From assembly GCA_036346225.1 (NCBI GenBank), contig JARFIW010001342.1, forward strand, positions 124,001 through 188,000: a stretch of 64,000 bases of DNA, written 5' to 3'. The position numbers and the translations under genes are program-made. The notes beneath the pieces were generated by a model, which saw only the letters and a program-made list of their open reading frames with translations, was not told the origin of the DNA and did not search any database. Every line of letters starts with the position of its first letter. Positions within the stretch are counted from its first letter, which is position 1. This document shows positions 9,894-21,489 of the stretch, one piece after another. Origin of the DNA: Platerodrilus igneus (Eukaryota > Arthropoda > Insecta > Coleoptera > Lycidae).

Positions 9894-10740
9894 CATCATC
9901 ATTAGGTTTTCAGTCCTGGAACTGATTAGACGTATAGTATCCTCATTGTTTTTTATTTTGTGCTAACCTATACATTTACCTGAAATTTCCAGTCTGCATC
10001 TTTCATTATCTGCGTACAATAATCTGATCTAGGTCTATCTCTACCTCTTTTTTCCTATTTCTGCTAGCACTATTCCACTAAAATGCCTTAGAATATATCC
10101 ATCTATTTCTCCTATTTTTTTTGTTTTTCACATATATCTTTATTCTGCTACTATTTCTATAACCTCCTTGTTACTAAATTTGTCTATCCATGCCTATCAT
10201 CCTCATACATCTGAGGCACAACATTCCAAAATGCTTCTACCGTTTTTCCCTATTTCGTAGACTTATTTTGCTGTGCTCCACACATATGCTTTCAACAATT
10301 TTCTCCTTGTTTCTATGTTCGTTGTCTTCAAACATTGCCACTGCTCTTTCTTGTTAGATGCAGTTTGGTTCCCCTTCCATTGCTTACAAATATATACCCT
10401 AGTTCTCCGATATTCAGTAATATGCGAAGCGGGTTAAGCAGCCTACGGCTACCAAGATCCCCAACACTTGAGCATTTTCCGAATTAATAGTTTTCCTATA
10501 TATCCTTTTGCACAATCAACATTAGTTGAAAATATTTCAAAACCAACACCTGTAGTTGTAATAATCATCAGATATAAGTGAAATTATTTTTTCGTCATTC
10601 GGTCTTCCGCCTTGAAACTTGTTGGATGCATACCTCCACTTATTTCTATTCTGAGCTAGCCGTTCCCTGAAATTCCCACAACCCCGATACAGCTCGATGT
10701 CCCTTCTGTTGTTTCCTAATTACATACCCTATTTCACGAC
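9894..10740 (-). mobile_element. RTE-like LINE fragment (3' tail module)
   Basis: On -, this is the C-terminal RT region and 3' tail of the RTE family found in full at 32994-37303. Its 3' end has CTGAAnACCTAATGATGATG, then come decayed versions of the C-terminal RT blocks, the GGGTTAAGCAGCCTACGGCT linker and part of the second copy of the C-terminus (10590-10740). It abuts an R copy at 10741. No frame survives. Confidence 0.75.
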
Positions 10741-11402
10741 TATATTATAACCTTCCATAAAAAACCTTGCATAGCAAGGACAAAAATAATATATGAAATC
10801 GAATTAAATTAACGCTAAATACAACAGAATAGTCATACCCGTTCTATTTATAGCTTAACATGAATCATCTTACTATATTTAAGTGTGAACGATTTCCAAC
10901 TTTTGAAAATCTGTATTATCATTTGTAGCTTTATTGTATGACACGCAAACGACAGAACTTAACGCATATAATGTTCAACTCTACGCTGCCGGATTAAATG
11001 TAACGAAACTAAATATTGATAAAGCAAAGTGCCATTTATATACAACTTGAAGGACCCAATATGTATTTGGAGTGAGGCACATTTTCAAGTTATGCAACCC
11101 GCAAGATGAATAAATCTCTACCATTGTTTTACTTATGGAAATAAATTCAAATTTAAATTAGATATTTTATATATTTATTACAAGCTTAACAGGTACATAA
11201 CTCGTTTACAGAGTAGGAAATTAATTACAATGTAAATATGGATTAACAGTTTTCTTTCTACATTATTTGAAATAATACATTTTGCAAATTTGTTTGTAAT
11301 ATTAAAAATATCTGTCATTTTGTACTGCATTACGAAATGTCACATGTCATTAAGTGGAACAGCATTACAAACCTTAGGACGATTACAATTAATTGTCATC
11401 GT
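10741..11402 (+). repeat. Interspersed repeat R, uninterrupted (copy 2)
   Basis: Runs from AACCTTCCATAAAAAACC through ATTACAATTAATTGTC. It is the reference for the gypsy-2 target site (CTTGCATAGCAAGGAC at about 10771) and lacks the 40-bp palindrome of copies 5 and 6. Confidence 0.75.
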
Positions 11403-12055
11403 AATTAGGTCTTCAGTCCTGGAATTGTTTAGACGTGTACCCTCATTGTTTCCTATTCTAAACTAACCTACACATTTTTCTGAAATTTGCACAGTCTGCA
11501 TTTATCACTATCTGATCTAGGTCTACATCTACCCTTTTCCCCAACTCTGCTTGTAATATAACCTGTACTATTCCCCAAAAATGCCTTAGAACATATTCTG
11601 CCCTTCTATTTCTCCTATTTCTTTTCCACAGATATCTTTATTCTCCTACTATTTCTATAACCTATTTCTATTAACTTTGTCTATCCATGCTATCACCCTC
11701 ATACATCTGAAGCACAACATTTCAGAAGGCTTCTATCTCTTTCCGTTTGCTTTTCCTACTGTTCGTATTTCATAGACGTACTGTGCTGTGCTCCATACAT
11801 CTGATTTCAACAATTTTCTTCTTGTTTCTATGTTTATTGTCTTTGATCATAGCCGCTGTTCTTTCTTGTTAGATACAGTTTGGTCCCCTTCTATTGTTTT
11901 ACAACTATATACACTATCTCCCCAATATTTAGTAGTCGTGAAGGGGGTAAGCAGCCTGAGGCTGCCAAGTTCCTCCAGCACTTGAACATTTGTCGATTTA
12001 ATAGTTTTCCAGTAAATTCTTTCACACAATTAACATTATTTGAGAATTAAACATA
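11403..12055 (-). mobile_element. RTE-like LINE fragment (3' tail module)
   Basis: Same module as 9894-10740: tail ATTAGGTCTTCAG on +, decayed RT C-terminus, then the linker (GTGAAGGGGGTAAGCAGCC at about 11939). Remnants of the SWTDKVK and DVG-C-F blocks can be traced through several stops. Confidence 0.75.
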
Positions 12056-12512
12056 TCGGAATAACATAACCATTGCCTAAAATTTTAACAAGAATATCTA
12101 GATGGAGAAACGAATACCAAATTGTACGTTAAATAATAAATTAATAATCAAGAAATACTTGTTTTGTGCACGTGCTTGATAAAGCTTTTTATCATTTAAC
12201 ATTTAATAAAATGAAAACACAAAAGTTTACCTATCTAATTTCTGCCCCGTGTTTATTGTTTTATAGTAGTAATCCTCACTATATGATCTGTTATTCGCAT
12301 TTTTTGGAAAAGGTCCTTTTGATCTATTACAACCCAAACTAATAATTTTTTATTTAATAACATCGTTCATGTCTATCTTTGATGACCTATATCGGTAATA
12401 ATGAAAATTGCAAATTCGCCTTCATTACAATTATCAGAATTAGAAATAATGTTTTCTGGTTTATCTAACAATCACAGTCGACGAAATTAGAAACATTGCT
12501 TCATTTATTTTA
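12056..12512. other. AT-rich, nothing recognised
   Basis: I see no frame, repeat match or structure here that I can name. It could be the body of the hAT element whose start lies at 12751, since it lies downstream of that start on -. Confidence 0.5.
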
Positions 12513-12751
12513 AAGTTTACAACCTTGATCTGTATCTTCACTTCCAATTAAAGAACTACTCGTACTAGGCAAACCGTGGATAGATTCTTCACTTGTATCT
12601 ACTGCAGTAGATGATTCAGCCAAATTAAAAGCATGCTGTGGCTTTTTAAAAATGCATCAATTTTTGATAATTTCTTTCTTTCTACCTCTTTTGCTTGTGA
12701 CCGTTTCCGCTTTTGTGCTCCACTAAGATATTTTCTACTAGTTGCGCTCAT
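12513..12751 (-). pseudogene. hAT (ZMYM1-like) transposase, N-terminal fragment
   Basis: Read on - from an ATG at 12751: MSATSRKYLSGAQKRKR, then a Lys/Glu-rich helix ending KKLSKIDAFL, then a Ser/Thr-rich stretch (DTSEESIHGLPSTSSS). The KYLSGAxKRKK start is typical of hAT transposases of the ZMYM1/Zaphod type, just before the TTF zinc finger. A one-base shift near 12640 separates the two parts. Nothing of the finger or the RNase H core is seen downstream. Confidence 0.5.
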
Positions 12752-12759
12752 TTCCACAG

Positions 12760-13205
12760 TTCATACAGTTCAACATATTACACTGTATACTGTTGCAATT
12801 TCAAACAGAACTAAAGAATAAATTCATTTGGAAAATATCATACCTCGGACTAACATTGTTTATTTTGTAAGTCCACAGATTGCATGGTCAATTGAAAATT
12901 CTGCGAACTGAAGTTATAAAGGTTGAGAAAAAGGACGTGTTTGTATTTACTATTAATGCATTATCCAAGTGATGCCGCCGTAGCCCTATCTGTACTGGCT
13001 TTTATGCTTATACCTGTTGTTAGTTACAGTATTGTATTGCCAATTTCTAAGAACTGATAGAACATTTAACAAACCAATGATACGTGTATATGCATTGCTT
13101 GGTTTCTTTCTCTAATACTCTTTTAAAATTTCAGAGTTGCCGTAAATTGAGAACTCTGACATACTGATACTATACTACATGTGTTAAAACAATATTAACA
13201 GTTGA
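12760..13205. other. Nothing recognised
   Basis: Unique-looking AT-rich sequence between the hAT fragment and the next RTE fragment. The hAT 5' untranslated region could lie here. Confidence 0.45.
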
Positions 13206-14062
13206 CTCATCATCATTAGGTCTTCAGTCCTAGAACTGGTTAGACGCGAACCTTGCCCTAGTCTGAACCAACCTACACATTACCCAGAAATTTGCACAGT
13301 CTGCATCTATCACTATCTGTGTGCGAAAGTCTGATCTCGATCTACCTCTACCTCTCTTTTCCTATCACTGCTTGTAATATATCCCGTACTATTCCCCAGA
13401 AATGCCTTAGAACGTAACCTATCCTTCTATTTTTCTTATTTTTTTCGTTTTCCACAAATATTCCTCTACATCTCTCTCCTCATACATCTGAAGCACAACA
13501 TTCCAATAAGCTTCTATCTCTTTCAGTCTGCTTGTCCTATTGCCCCTATGTCATAGACGTACTGTGTTGTGCTCCACACTATGCTTTGAACAGTTTTCTT
13601 CTTGTATCTATGTTTATTGTCTTTGAACATAGATGCTGTTCTTTCTTGTTTGATGCAGTTCGGTCACCTTCTATTGTTTACAGTTTATACCATATTTCCC
13701 TGATATTCAGTGGTACGTGAAGGGGGGGTGGGGTAAGCAGTCTTTAGCTGCCAAGTTCCCCCAGCACTTGAACCTTTGTCGAATTAATAGTTGTTCCAAT
13801 GTATCCTTTCGCACAATCAACATTAGTTGAAAATATTTCACAACCAACACCTTTAGTTGTTTATAATAATTATCAGATTTAAGAGTACTTATTTTTTCGT
13901 CATTGGGTTTTACGTCTTGAAACTGGTTGGACTTGTACCTCCGCTTATTTATGTTCTGAGCTAGCCTACACAGTTCCCTGCAATTCTCACAACAGCCTAT
14001 ATACAGCTTGATTCCATTCTATTGTTTTCTAATTATATGCCATATTTCACCGAAATTCAGTA

Positions 14063-14356
14063 GGCGTCGCCTTGGATCAATTTGTAAGCATAAGTCTACA
14101 GATCCCAAGCTCCTGAGTTCGAATTCCGACACGGCCGACTGCTTGAAAAAAGGCAGGTGAGCATTTTTTACATAAATTACGCCCTCATTTGGATGAGAGG
14201 TTAAATGGAGGTCCCGTGTGTGAGTGTTGTCACAGATGTTAAAGATCCCTACCTTGCCTGGAACAGCAAGGGTTCGGCAAAATTCTAAATTACCAGGCAA
14301 CAAAAAACTCGCGTCCTGGCCAATGTAGTACCTTCGGTGGAGCATTGGAAATGTAA
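14063..14356 (+). repeat. SINE with divergent tRNA-like head
   Basis: The body from CGACACGG to GGAGCATTGGAAA is the same as in the SINEs at 15721 and 53584, but the first 70 bases differ (GGCGTCGCCTTGGATCAATT). Only a degraded B-box-like GAGTTCGAATTCC is kept. Either an old copy or a subfamily with a different tRNA head. Confidence 0.7.
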
Positions 14357-15720
14357 ATGCACGGTATGTGAAGGGGCTGCCAAGGGTCCCCCCAACACTT
14401 AGACATTTGCCGTATTATTGTTTTCCAGTAAATCCTTTCGCACAATTAGCATTAGTTTAGAGTATTGCAAAATCAATCTCTGTAGTTGTTTATAATAATC
14501 ACCATGTTTAAGTACAGTTATTATTTTTGTCATTAGTTTTTCATCTTGCGACTGGTTGGACGCGTACCTCCATCGATTTCAATTCTGAGCTAGCCTACAC
14601 ATTTCCTTGAAATTCTCACAGCCTACATCTTTCACTATCCGTGTGCAGTAGTCTAACCTAGGTCTACCTCTACTTCTCTTTTTTCTTATCTCTGCTTCTA
14701 ATATATTCCGCACTATTCCCTCATGACTTAGTAACTGACCTATCATCCTATCTCTTCTATTTTTTACTGTTTTCCACATACTTCTTTCTTCCCCTACCAT
14801 TTCTAGTACTTCTTTGTTCTTAACTTTGTCTGTCCACGATGTCTTCATCATACATCTGTAGCATCACATTTCAAAGGTTTCTACCTTTTTCTTGTCTGCT
14901 TCTCCTACTGTCCAGGCTTCACAGCCATACAGTGCTGTGCTCCATACATATGTTTTAAGCAATCTTTTCCTTGTTTCTATGTTTGTGGTCTTTGAACACA
15001 GTTTCTTGTTAAATGTAGCACGACCTTGTGCTAATCATTGTTTTAAATCTTTTGTGCTTTTCCCATCTCGCGTTATTTGACTTGCTAGGTAGCAGAAATC
15101 CTTAACCTCTTACCTATTTGTATTCTTGTTTTTGATTTATTTTCCCTTGTTTTGCATACTAGAACTTTAGTTTTATTTTTGTTAATTTTCATACCATATA
15201 TCTTGATTAGAACTGTTTCCATTTCATTAAGAGCAGCTTCTAACTCTTCTTTGCTTGAAGTTTAATACCGCTATATCATCTGCAAATCTAATCAATCTTT
15301 TATCCCTCCATATTAATTCCAAATGTCTTTCTGCATTTGACAGTATTCATCGCCTCTTCTATGTACAAGTTAAAAATTAATGGGGAAAAGGCACATCCCT
15401 GTCTCACCCCTTTCCTAATATTTACTTCTCTACTTTATTGCAGTATCCGTCTATCCTAAAACTCATTCCAATCTTTTTGAGTATTTCGAACATTTTTTTC
15501 CTTTTTACATCGTCGAATGCTTTTTCCAGATCTACAAACCCTATATATACGCTTTCCCCCTTCTCTATTGTTTTCCCATTATCACCCTCAAAGCTAAAAT
15601 AGCTTCCCTGTTTTGCCTACACCGAAACTGATCTTCTCCCAGTATTTCTTCAGCTCGTTTTCCATTCGTCATTGTACAATTGTAGTTAATATTTTTGAAA
15701 CGTGTGCTGTCAAACTTATT

Positions 15721-16019
15721 GGCGGCTCCGTGGCGTAGTGGTATGTGTGTGACTACTATGCCCAAGGTCCTGGGTTCGAATCCCGACACGGTCTGCTTGA
15801 AAAATGTTAGGCGAGCATTTTTCACAAAAATACACCCTCGTTCGGATGAGAGGTAAAATGGAGGTCCCGTGTGTGTGTTGTCACGCACGTTAAAGATCCC
15901 TAACTTGCTTGGAACAGCAAGGGTTCGGCAAAATTCCAAATGTTCCAGGTAAAAAAAAAACTCGCTTCCTGCCAATGTAGTACCTTCGGGTGGAGCATTG
16001 GAAAATCACATGTAATGTG
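15721..16019 (+). repeat. tRNA-derived SINE, complete
   Basis: The head has an A-box-like TGGCGTAGTGG and a perfect B box GGTTCGAATCCC, the internal RNA polymerase III promoter. The body ends GGAGCATTGGAAAATCACATG. It is flanked by the duplication AAACTTATT (15712-15720 and 16020-16028), and the host RTE copy at 35280 reads through the site without it. Confidence 0.9.
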
Positions 16020-16434
16020 AAACTTATTGTTCGATAATTTTCACATATATCATCACCTCTTTTTTGGTATTAGTTACTGTTGTTACATTGGAAATCTTTG
16101 GGTATCTCGCCAGTCTCATAGGTATAGCATTAATATATAGCTTACAAAAGTCGGAAGAGACGTTCTGTTGCGGCTTTTATCCAGCGGTAGTTGACTATAA
16201 TTTATTAATTTGATTATAAGTTATATTTTAAATAAAACCGACATGGAAATTATAGCCCTTTATATCTTTTTAAATAAAATTATAATTTTCGGTGGGTGGT
16301 GGGCACCTAAATATCCCCCTCTACCTCCCCACATTACGGGGTCCCTATATCCGTCACTTACCTCTACTCACCCACAATAAGCTAACTATTTAAGCCGCAG
16401 TTTTCGTCCAAACACAACAAACAAACTATATCTA

Positions 16435-16880
16435 TAACCTTTCATAACAACCTTGCATAGCAAGGACAAAAATTACATTTCAAATTAGTTACAAGTCTAC
16501 ATAATTGGACCTGCTCTATTTATAACTTAACATGAATCACCTTACTATATTTAAGTGTGAACGGTTCCCACTTTTGAAAATCTGTATTATCATTTCTAGT
16601 ATTATAGTATGATACGCAGATGGCAGAACTTAACGCATAGAATATCCAACTCTATGCTACCGGATTAAATGTAACGAAATTAAATACTGATATAGCAAAG
16701 CGCAATTTATTATACAACTTGAAGGACCCAATAGGTATTTGGAGCGAGGCACATTTTCAAGTTATGCAACCCGCACGATGAATTAATCTCAATGCTTGTT
16801 TTACTTATGGAAATAAATTCAAATTCAAATTAAATATTAAAAAATTAAATATTTTATTATTTTATATATTCGTTCACAGA
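16435..16880 (+). repeat. Interspersed repeat R (copy 3)
   Basis: From AACCTTTCATAACAACC through the GCAGATGGCAGAACTTAACG block to the ATTCAAATTAAATATT part; it is shorter than copy 2 at its right end. It is the second uninterrupted witness of the gypsy-2 insertion site. Confidence 0.75.
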
Positions 16881-17164
16881 TAACTCGTATAATTTCCGTA
16901 AATTCAATTTATCCATATTTAAAGTTTTGGAATAAAGCACTATAAAGGACTAAAGAATAAATGCAAATGACTTGAACAAATTAATTTTCACCAGAAATGA
17001 AAATACAATTGGCAGAAAGCAGGAAATGTCGTTTTCATTGTGAAATATTGGAAATTTTTAAATAACGTATGTAATCTGTGTAACTATAATTTGCATATGA
17101 CAATAGGACCAATTTTAAAAGTTTGCGTGGCTATACCGGTGCAGCCGATAATTTCCGCGGACAA
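16881..17164. other. Nothing recognised
   Basis: AT-rich, probably the 3' end of the P-element-like sequence that follows on -, but no motif supports this. Confidence 0.4.
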
Positions 17165-17711
17165 TCGATTACTTACTTTATTATACAGCCCAAATTAGTA
17201 AATGTTTGAATATTTGCAGGAGCACCATCACAAGTGATTGAGCATACTATAATACCAATCTCAAATAACATTCGTAGGCAAGATTTTACAAGTTGTGCTA
17301 GGGTATCTACATCACTTTTGCTACTTAAAAAATAAGCTACAGGACACTTGAATTTGTTTGTATGGGGAACTATTTGAAAAAAGTGCATGCAGCACTATCA
17401 TACTCCACATTTATTAAATCACCATATTTTTTGTAACCTGTAAATTTTCCGGCACCACTATCCCAAATAATTTGTTTTCTTATGCTCATTGCATCAAATA
17501 TTAACGCGCATTTTTGTAAGGATGGCCTCTTTTTGTACTTAAGAAACTCAAAAATTTCTTTTATAAATCCTAGATAACAATTTGTTTTTGATAGCCATTT
17601 ACGTATGGTCCGACCATTGGGCAACGTGAAATGATGTTTTAAAAATCTGCACCCTTTTGGTGAATAAAAATATAAGGTTACCGCAAATTTCTTAATTATT
17701 TCGGTGTAACG
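17165..17711 (-). pseudogene. P-element/THAP9-like transposase fragment
   Basis: Read on -, several blocks follow one another: KKFAVTLYFYSPKGCRFL (about 17690), LPNGRTIRKWLSKTNC, CALIFDAMSIRKQIIWDS with the first catalytic Asp, and, after a shift near 17380, CPVAYFLSSKSDVDTLAQLV and IVCSITCDGAPANIQTF with the second Asp. These are the conserved blocks of THAP9 and P-element transposases. The THAP domain and the C-terminal half are absent. This family differs from the one at 62058-64000. Confidence 0.8.
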
Positions 17712-17844
17712 TCTAGACTTGGTGCTGATCTATAATTTACATGTTCACGAAATAGCAAATCCAGTTTAAAACCTTAAAACAAATATTATGGTAAGATCTA
17801 CTTATAAGAATGGTTTAATAATACCTTCAAAATATGTACCAAGT

Positions 17845-20083
17845 AATGCATTAGAACAGGAATTAGACATTGAAAATGATGACTTGGGATAATCTATACT
17901 TAAAGAGTTTGAATTAGCATTTAAGGGTCTGAAAAACAATAAGGCGCCTTGAACAAATAAGGTGCAAGCAGAAACTCCAAAAACCGCTTGGCAAGCAGTA
18001 ACAGAACGTCTCTTCCAACTTGTAAGCTATATGTATGAGACAGGTGAGACACCCAAAGATTTCAAACGTAGCATCATAGTAACTATACCAAAAACAAAAG
18101 ATAGATGTAAAAATTTTCGAACAATAAGTTTGACAGCATACGTGTCAAAAATATTAACTAGAATTGTACAAAGACGAATGGAAAAAAGAGCTGAAGAAAT
18201 AATAGGAGAAGATCAATTTGGGTTTATGCAAAACAGGGGAACACAGGAGGCTATTTTAGCTCTGAGGGTGATAATGGAGAAAGCAATAGAGAAAGGGAAA
18301 ATCGTATATATACGGTTTGTAGATCTGGAAAAACATTCGACAATGTAAATGGAAAAAAAGTTTGAAATACTCAAAAAGTTTGGAATGAGTTATAGGGATA
18401 GACGAATAGTATATAGCTTATACAAAGAGCGAATAGCAGTAATAGAATTAGAGCACGAACGTAGAGAAGCAAACATTAAAAAAGGGATGAGACAGGGATG
18501 TGCCCTAGCCCCATTAATTTTTAACTTGTCCATTGAAGAGGCAATGAATATTGTCAAATGCAGAAAAACTTTTGGAATTACTAAGCAGGGACAAAAGATT
18601 GATATGCTTAAATTTGCAGATGATATAACGGTATTAGCATCTACCATGAAATGGAAACAGTTCTAACAGAGAGATACGGTATGCAAATTAACAAAAATAA
18701 AACAAAAGTACTAGTATGCAAAGGAGAGGAAAATAAATCAAAAACAATAATACAAATAGGTAACGAGAACTTATAAGAGGTTAAGAATTTCTGTTACCTA
18801 GGAAGCCAAATAACACAAGATGAGAAAAGCGCAAAAAATATAAAACAAAGATTAACACAAAGTTGTGCTGCCTTTAACAAGAAAAAAAAACTAATGTGTT
18901 CAAAGACAACAAACAGAAACAAGAAAAATATAGCTTAAAACATATGTCTGTGGAGCACAGCACTGTACGGCTGTGAAGCCTGAACAGTAGGAGAAGCGGA
19001 CAAGAAAAAGGTAGAAGCCTTTGAAATGTGGTGCTACCGACGTATGATGAAGATATCATGGACAGAGAAGGTTAAGAACAAAGAGGTACTAGACATGGTA
19101 GGGGTAGAAAGAAATATGTGGAAAACGGTAAAAAAATAGGAAAGATAGAATAATCGGCCACATACTACGGCATGAGGGAATAGTGCGAAATATACTAGAA
19201 GCAGAGATAGGAAAAAAGAGATGTAGATGTAGACCTACGTTAGACCACAACACACAGATAGTGAAAAATGTAGACTGTGGTAATTTCAGGGAAATGTGTA
19301 GTCTCAGAACAGAAATCAATGGAGATACGCGTCCAACCAGTCTCAAAATGGAAAAACTAATGATGAAAAACATAACTGTACTTAAACATGATGATTATTA
19401 TAAGCAACTACAGGTATTGGTAGTGCAATATTCCCAAATAATGTTAATTGTGTAAAAGGATTTACTGGAAAGCTATTACATCGGCAAGTGTTTAAGTGCT
19501 GGGAGAACTTGGCAGCTACAAACTGTTTACCCCCCTTCACAACTACTGAATATCAGGGAAATAGTGTATATAGTTGTAAAACAATAGAAGGGGACCAAAC
19601 TTCATCTGACAAGAAAGAACAGCGGCTATGATCACAGACAATAAACATAGAAACAAGAAGAAAATTGTTGAAAGCATATGCCTGGAACACAATACAGTAC
19701 GTCTATGAAATACGGGCAGTACGAAAAGCAGACAGAAAGAGATAGTAGCCTTCTGGAATGTTGTGCTTCAAATGTATGAGGATGATAGCATGGACAGACA
19801 AAGTTAATTACAAATAGGTTATAGAAATAGTAGGGGAATAAAGATTTCTGTAGAAAACAAAAAAAGAAATAGAAGAGCAGAATACGTTCTAAGAAATTTT
19901 TGGGGAATAGTACATGATATATTACAAGCAGGGATAGGGAAAAGGGTAGATGTAGACATAGATCAGAAAGTGATAAATGCAGACTGTGCAAATTTCAGAA
20001 AAATGTGTACGTTTGTTCAAAATAGAAAGAATGAAGGTACGCATCTAACCAGTTCCAGGACTGAAGACCTAATGATGGTGACA
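17845..20083 (+). mobile_element. RTE-like LINE, 5'-truncated copy with full duplicated tail
   Basis: On +. RT blocks: RSIIVTIPKTKDRCKNFRTI (about 18073), EDQFGFMQNRGTQEAILALR, RFVDLEKHS (the catalytic region, broken), RQGCALAPLIFNLSIEEAMN and FADDITVLAS (FADD active site about 18615). The C-terminus reads GNFREMCSLRTEINGDTRPT (about 19290). Then comes the linker, and from about 19570 to 20083 a second decayed copy of the C-terminus ending in GAAGACCTAATGATGG. This is the clearest view of the tail duplication on +. Confidence 0.85.
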
Positions 20084-20395
20084 ATTAATTGTAAGCCTCC
20101 TAGTGTTTGTAATGCTGTTCCACTTAATGTCATGTGTCATTTCGTAATTCAGTACAAAATGACAGATATTTTTAATATTTTAAACAAATTTGCAAAATAT
20201 ATTATTTCAAATTATTTAGAAAGAAATCCATATATACATTGTAATTAATTCCCTACTTTATAACTGAGTTATGTACCTGGTAAGCTTGTAATTAATATAT
20301 AAAATAATAAAATCTAATTTAAATTTACATTTACTTCTATAAGTAAAACAAGGGTTGGATAACTTGAAAATGTGCCTCGCTCAAAATTATTTAAA
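20084..20395 (-). repeat. Interspersed repeat R (copy 4, reverse)
   Basis: Reverse complement of the right part of R: ATGTCATGTGTCATTT, then the TTTGCAAAATATATTATTTC block, to AAACAAGGGTTGGATAAC. It follows the RTE tail directly, the mirror image of the arrangement at 11403. Confidence 0.75.
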
Positions 20396-20576
20396 ACTTG
20401 TGATATTATAAATAAATAAACAAATGGCCAAATTCTTACTTAACATTGTTGGACACCTTCTAAGAAGGTAACTACAGGGTCCCGTAACTACACCCAATGC
20501 AAATTGAGGATGTTGGCCATGTCTCTGATGTTGGCCTACTGAAACTAATACGTTACTAGGTACTTGATATTGAATA

Positions 20577-20772
20577 ATTTTGCCTGGCATGGGGAAAAAT
20601 AGTAATTCGAGCATAGAAGACGAAAATCAATACAAATTGAAAGTAATTTTGAAAAAAGAAAAGCCTGTGAAACCGGTCACGGGCTTTTCTTTTTGCAAAA
20701 TAACCAACAATTTATATATTGATTTTTGTTCCCTATGCTCGAATTACTAATTTTCCCCATGCCAGGCAAAAT
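20577..20772. repeat. Palindromic MITE, TIR ATTTTGCCTGGCAT, TA target
   Basis: The ends ATTTTGCCTGGCATGGGGAA and its complement enclose a second hairpin around AAAGCCTGTGAAACCGGTCA. Both outer ends abut TA. The 196-bp unit folds on itself nearly end to end. The same TIR start occurs at 57401-57550. TA target and hairpin form point to a Tc1/mariner-derived MITE. Confidence 0.7.
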
Positions 20773-21485
20773 TATTCATTATTGTGATATTATAGTTGTT
20801 ACCATATAATAAATAAAGAGTATGTCTCTAAGGCGCGGTAATAATTAATTGTCCAACAATCGAGGAAATTGAAAAATTTACATCAACATATGTGACACAC
20901 ATAACAAAAACTGCACATAGTTATTCAAAGAATGTAATATATCAATACATGTGTTAAAACTTATGTATAATGTTCGGCATGTGGACACGACATGACAAAG
21001 GTCAGTCGTTTTTTTGTAGTAGGCTTGGAACGATTGAGAGTAGTTGTTGAAAAAAAATTCGGGTTCTGTCATTGTCAAAATAGAGATTAGTAATTTTAGT
21101 TAAAAAGGATAATAAAGAATATAAAACATTGCTTGTTATATTCAAGGTCTTGGAAGCTGCGTGTAGAACTGCGTAGGCACGGCAGCAAAAATATTAATTC
21201 ACATATACCAACTACCTTTTCCGGGTAGGAAAAGCGCAATTCTTAACACATTCCTTACTAGTCATATTGTCCAACAAGAAGATGGAGAACAACCAGATAT
21301 GAGTGATAGTGTATTTATTAATAATGACTAACGAAGAGGACGTAATGTTAGATCGAGATGATTCAACTATACATTAACATTTTATTTAATACTTGTATTG
21401 AATAGACATTTAAGCAAACACTGTTTCATCACAAAATATGTAAATGTATGTTTAAGATTAGGCAAGGTACATACTTTCATTTTTA
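20773..21485. other. Nothing firmly recognised
   Basis: Note a 13-bp direct repeat TTGTGATATTATA at 20398-20410 and 20782-20794 bracketing the MITE and its left neighbour. It may be a target duplication of a larger insert of about 370 bp. The rest has no recognisable coding content. Confidence 0.4.
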
Positions 21486-21489
21486 ACAA

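Larger units (their letters stand above)
13206..16182 (-). mobile_element. RTE-like LINE, truncated, with two SINE insertions
   Basis: From 3' to 5' on -: tail module (13206-13680), linker, a second C-terminus copy (13890-14060), SINE (about 14063-14356), linker, then the RT C-terminus (best frame 14579-14851: SWTDKVKNKEVLEMVGEER, HEGIVRNILEAEI, GRPRLDY, KDVGCENFKEMC). The palm region runs to 15720, is cut by a SINE at 15721-16019 and resumes to 16182 with the TIP/FRTISLTAHVSK block. Residues match the copy at 34028-35111 block for block. Many stops. Confidence 0.85.

Noticed and set aside
16260..16380. Possible TIR (GGTGGGTGGTGGGCACC and ATTACGGGGTCCC)
   Set aside because: No matching partner end or target duplication found.
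21130..21420. Possible second HARBI1 C-terminus on +
   Set aside because: Only vague similarity over a few residues; not enough to call.
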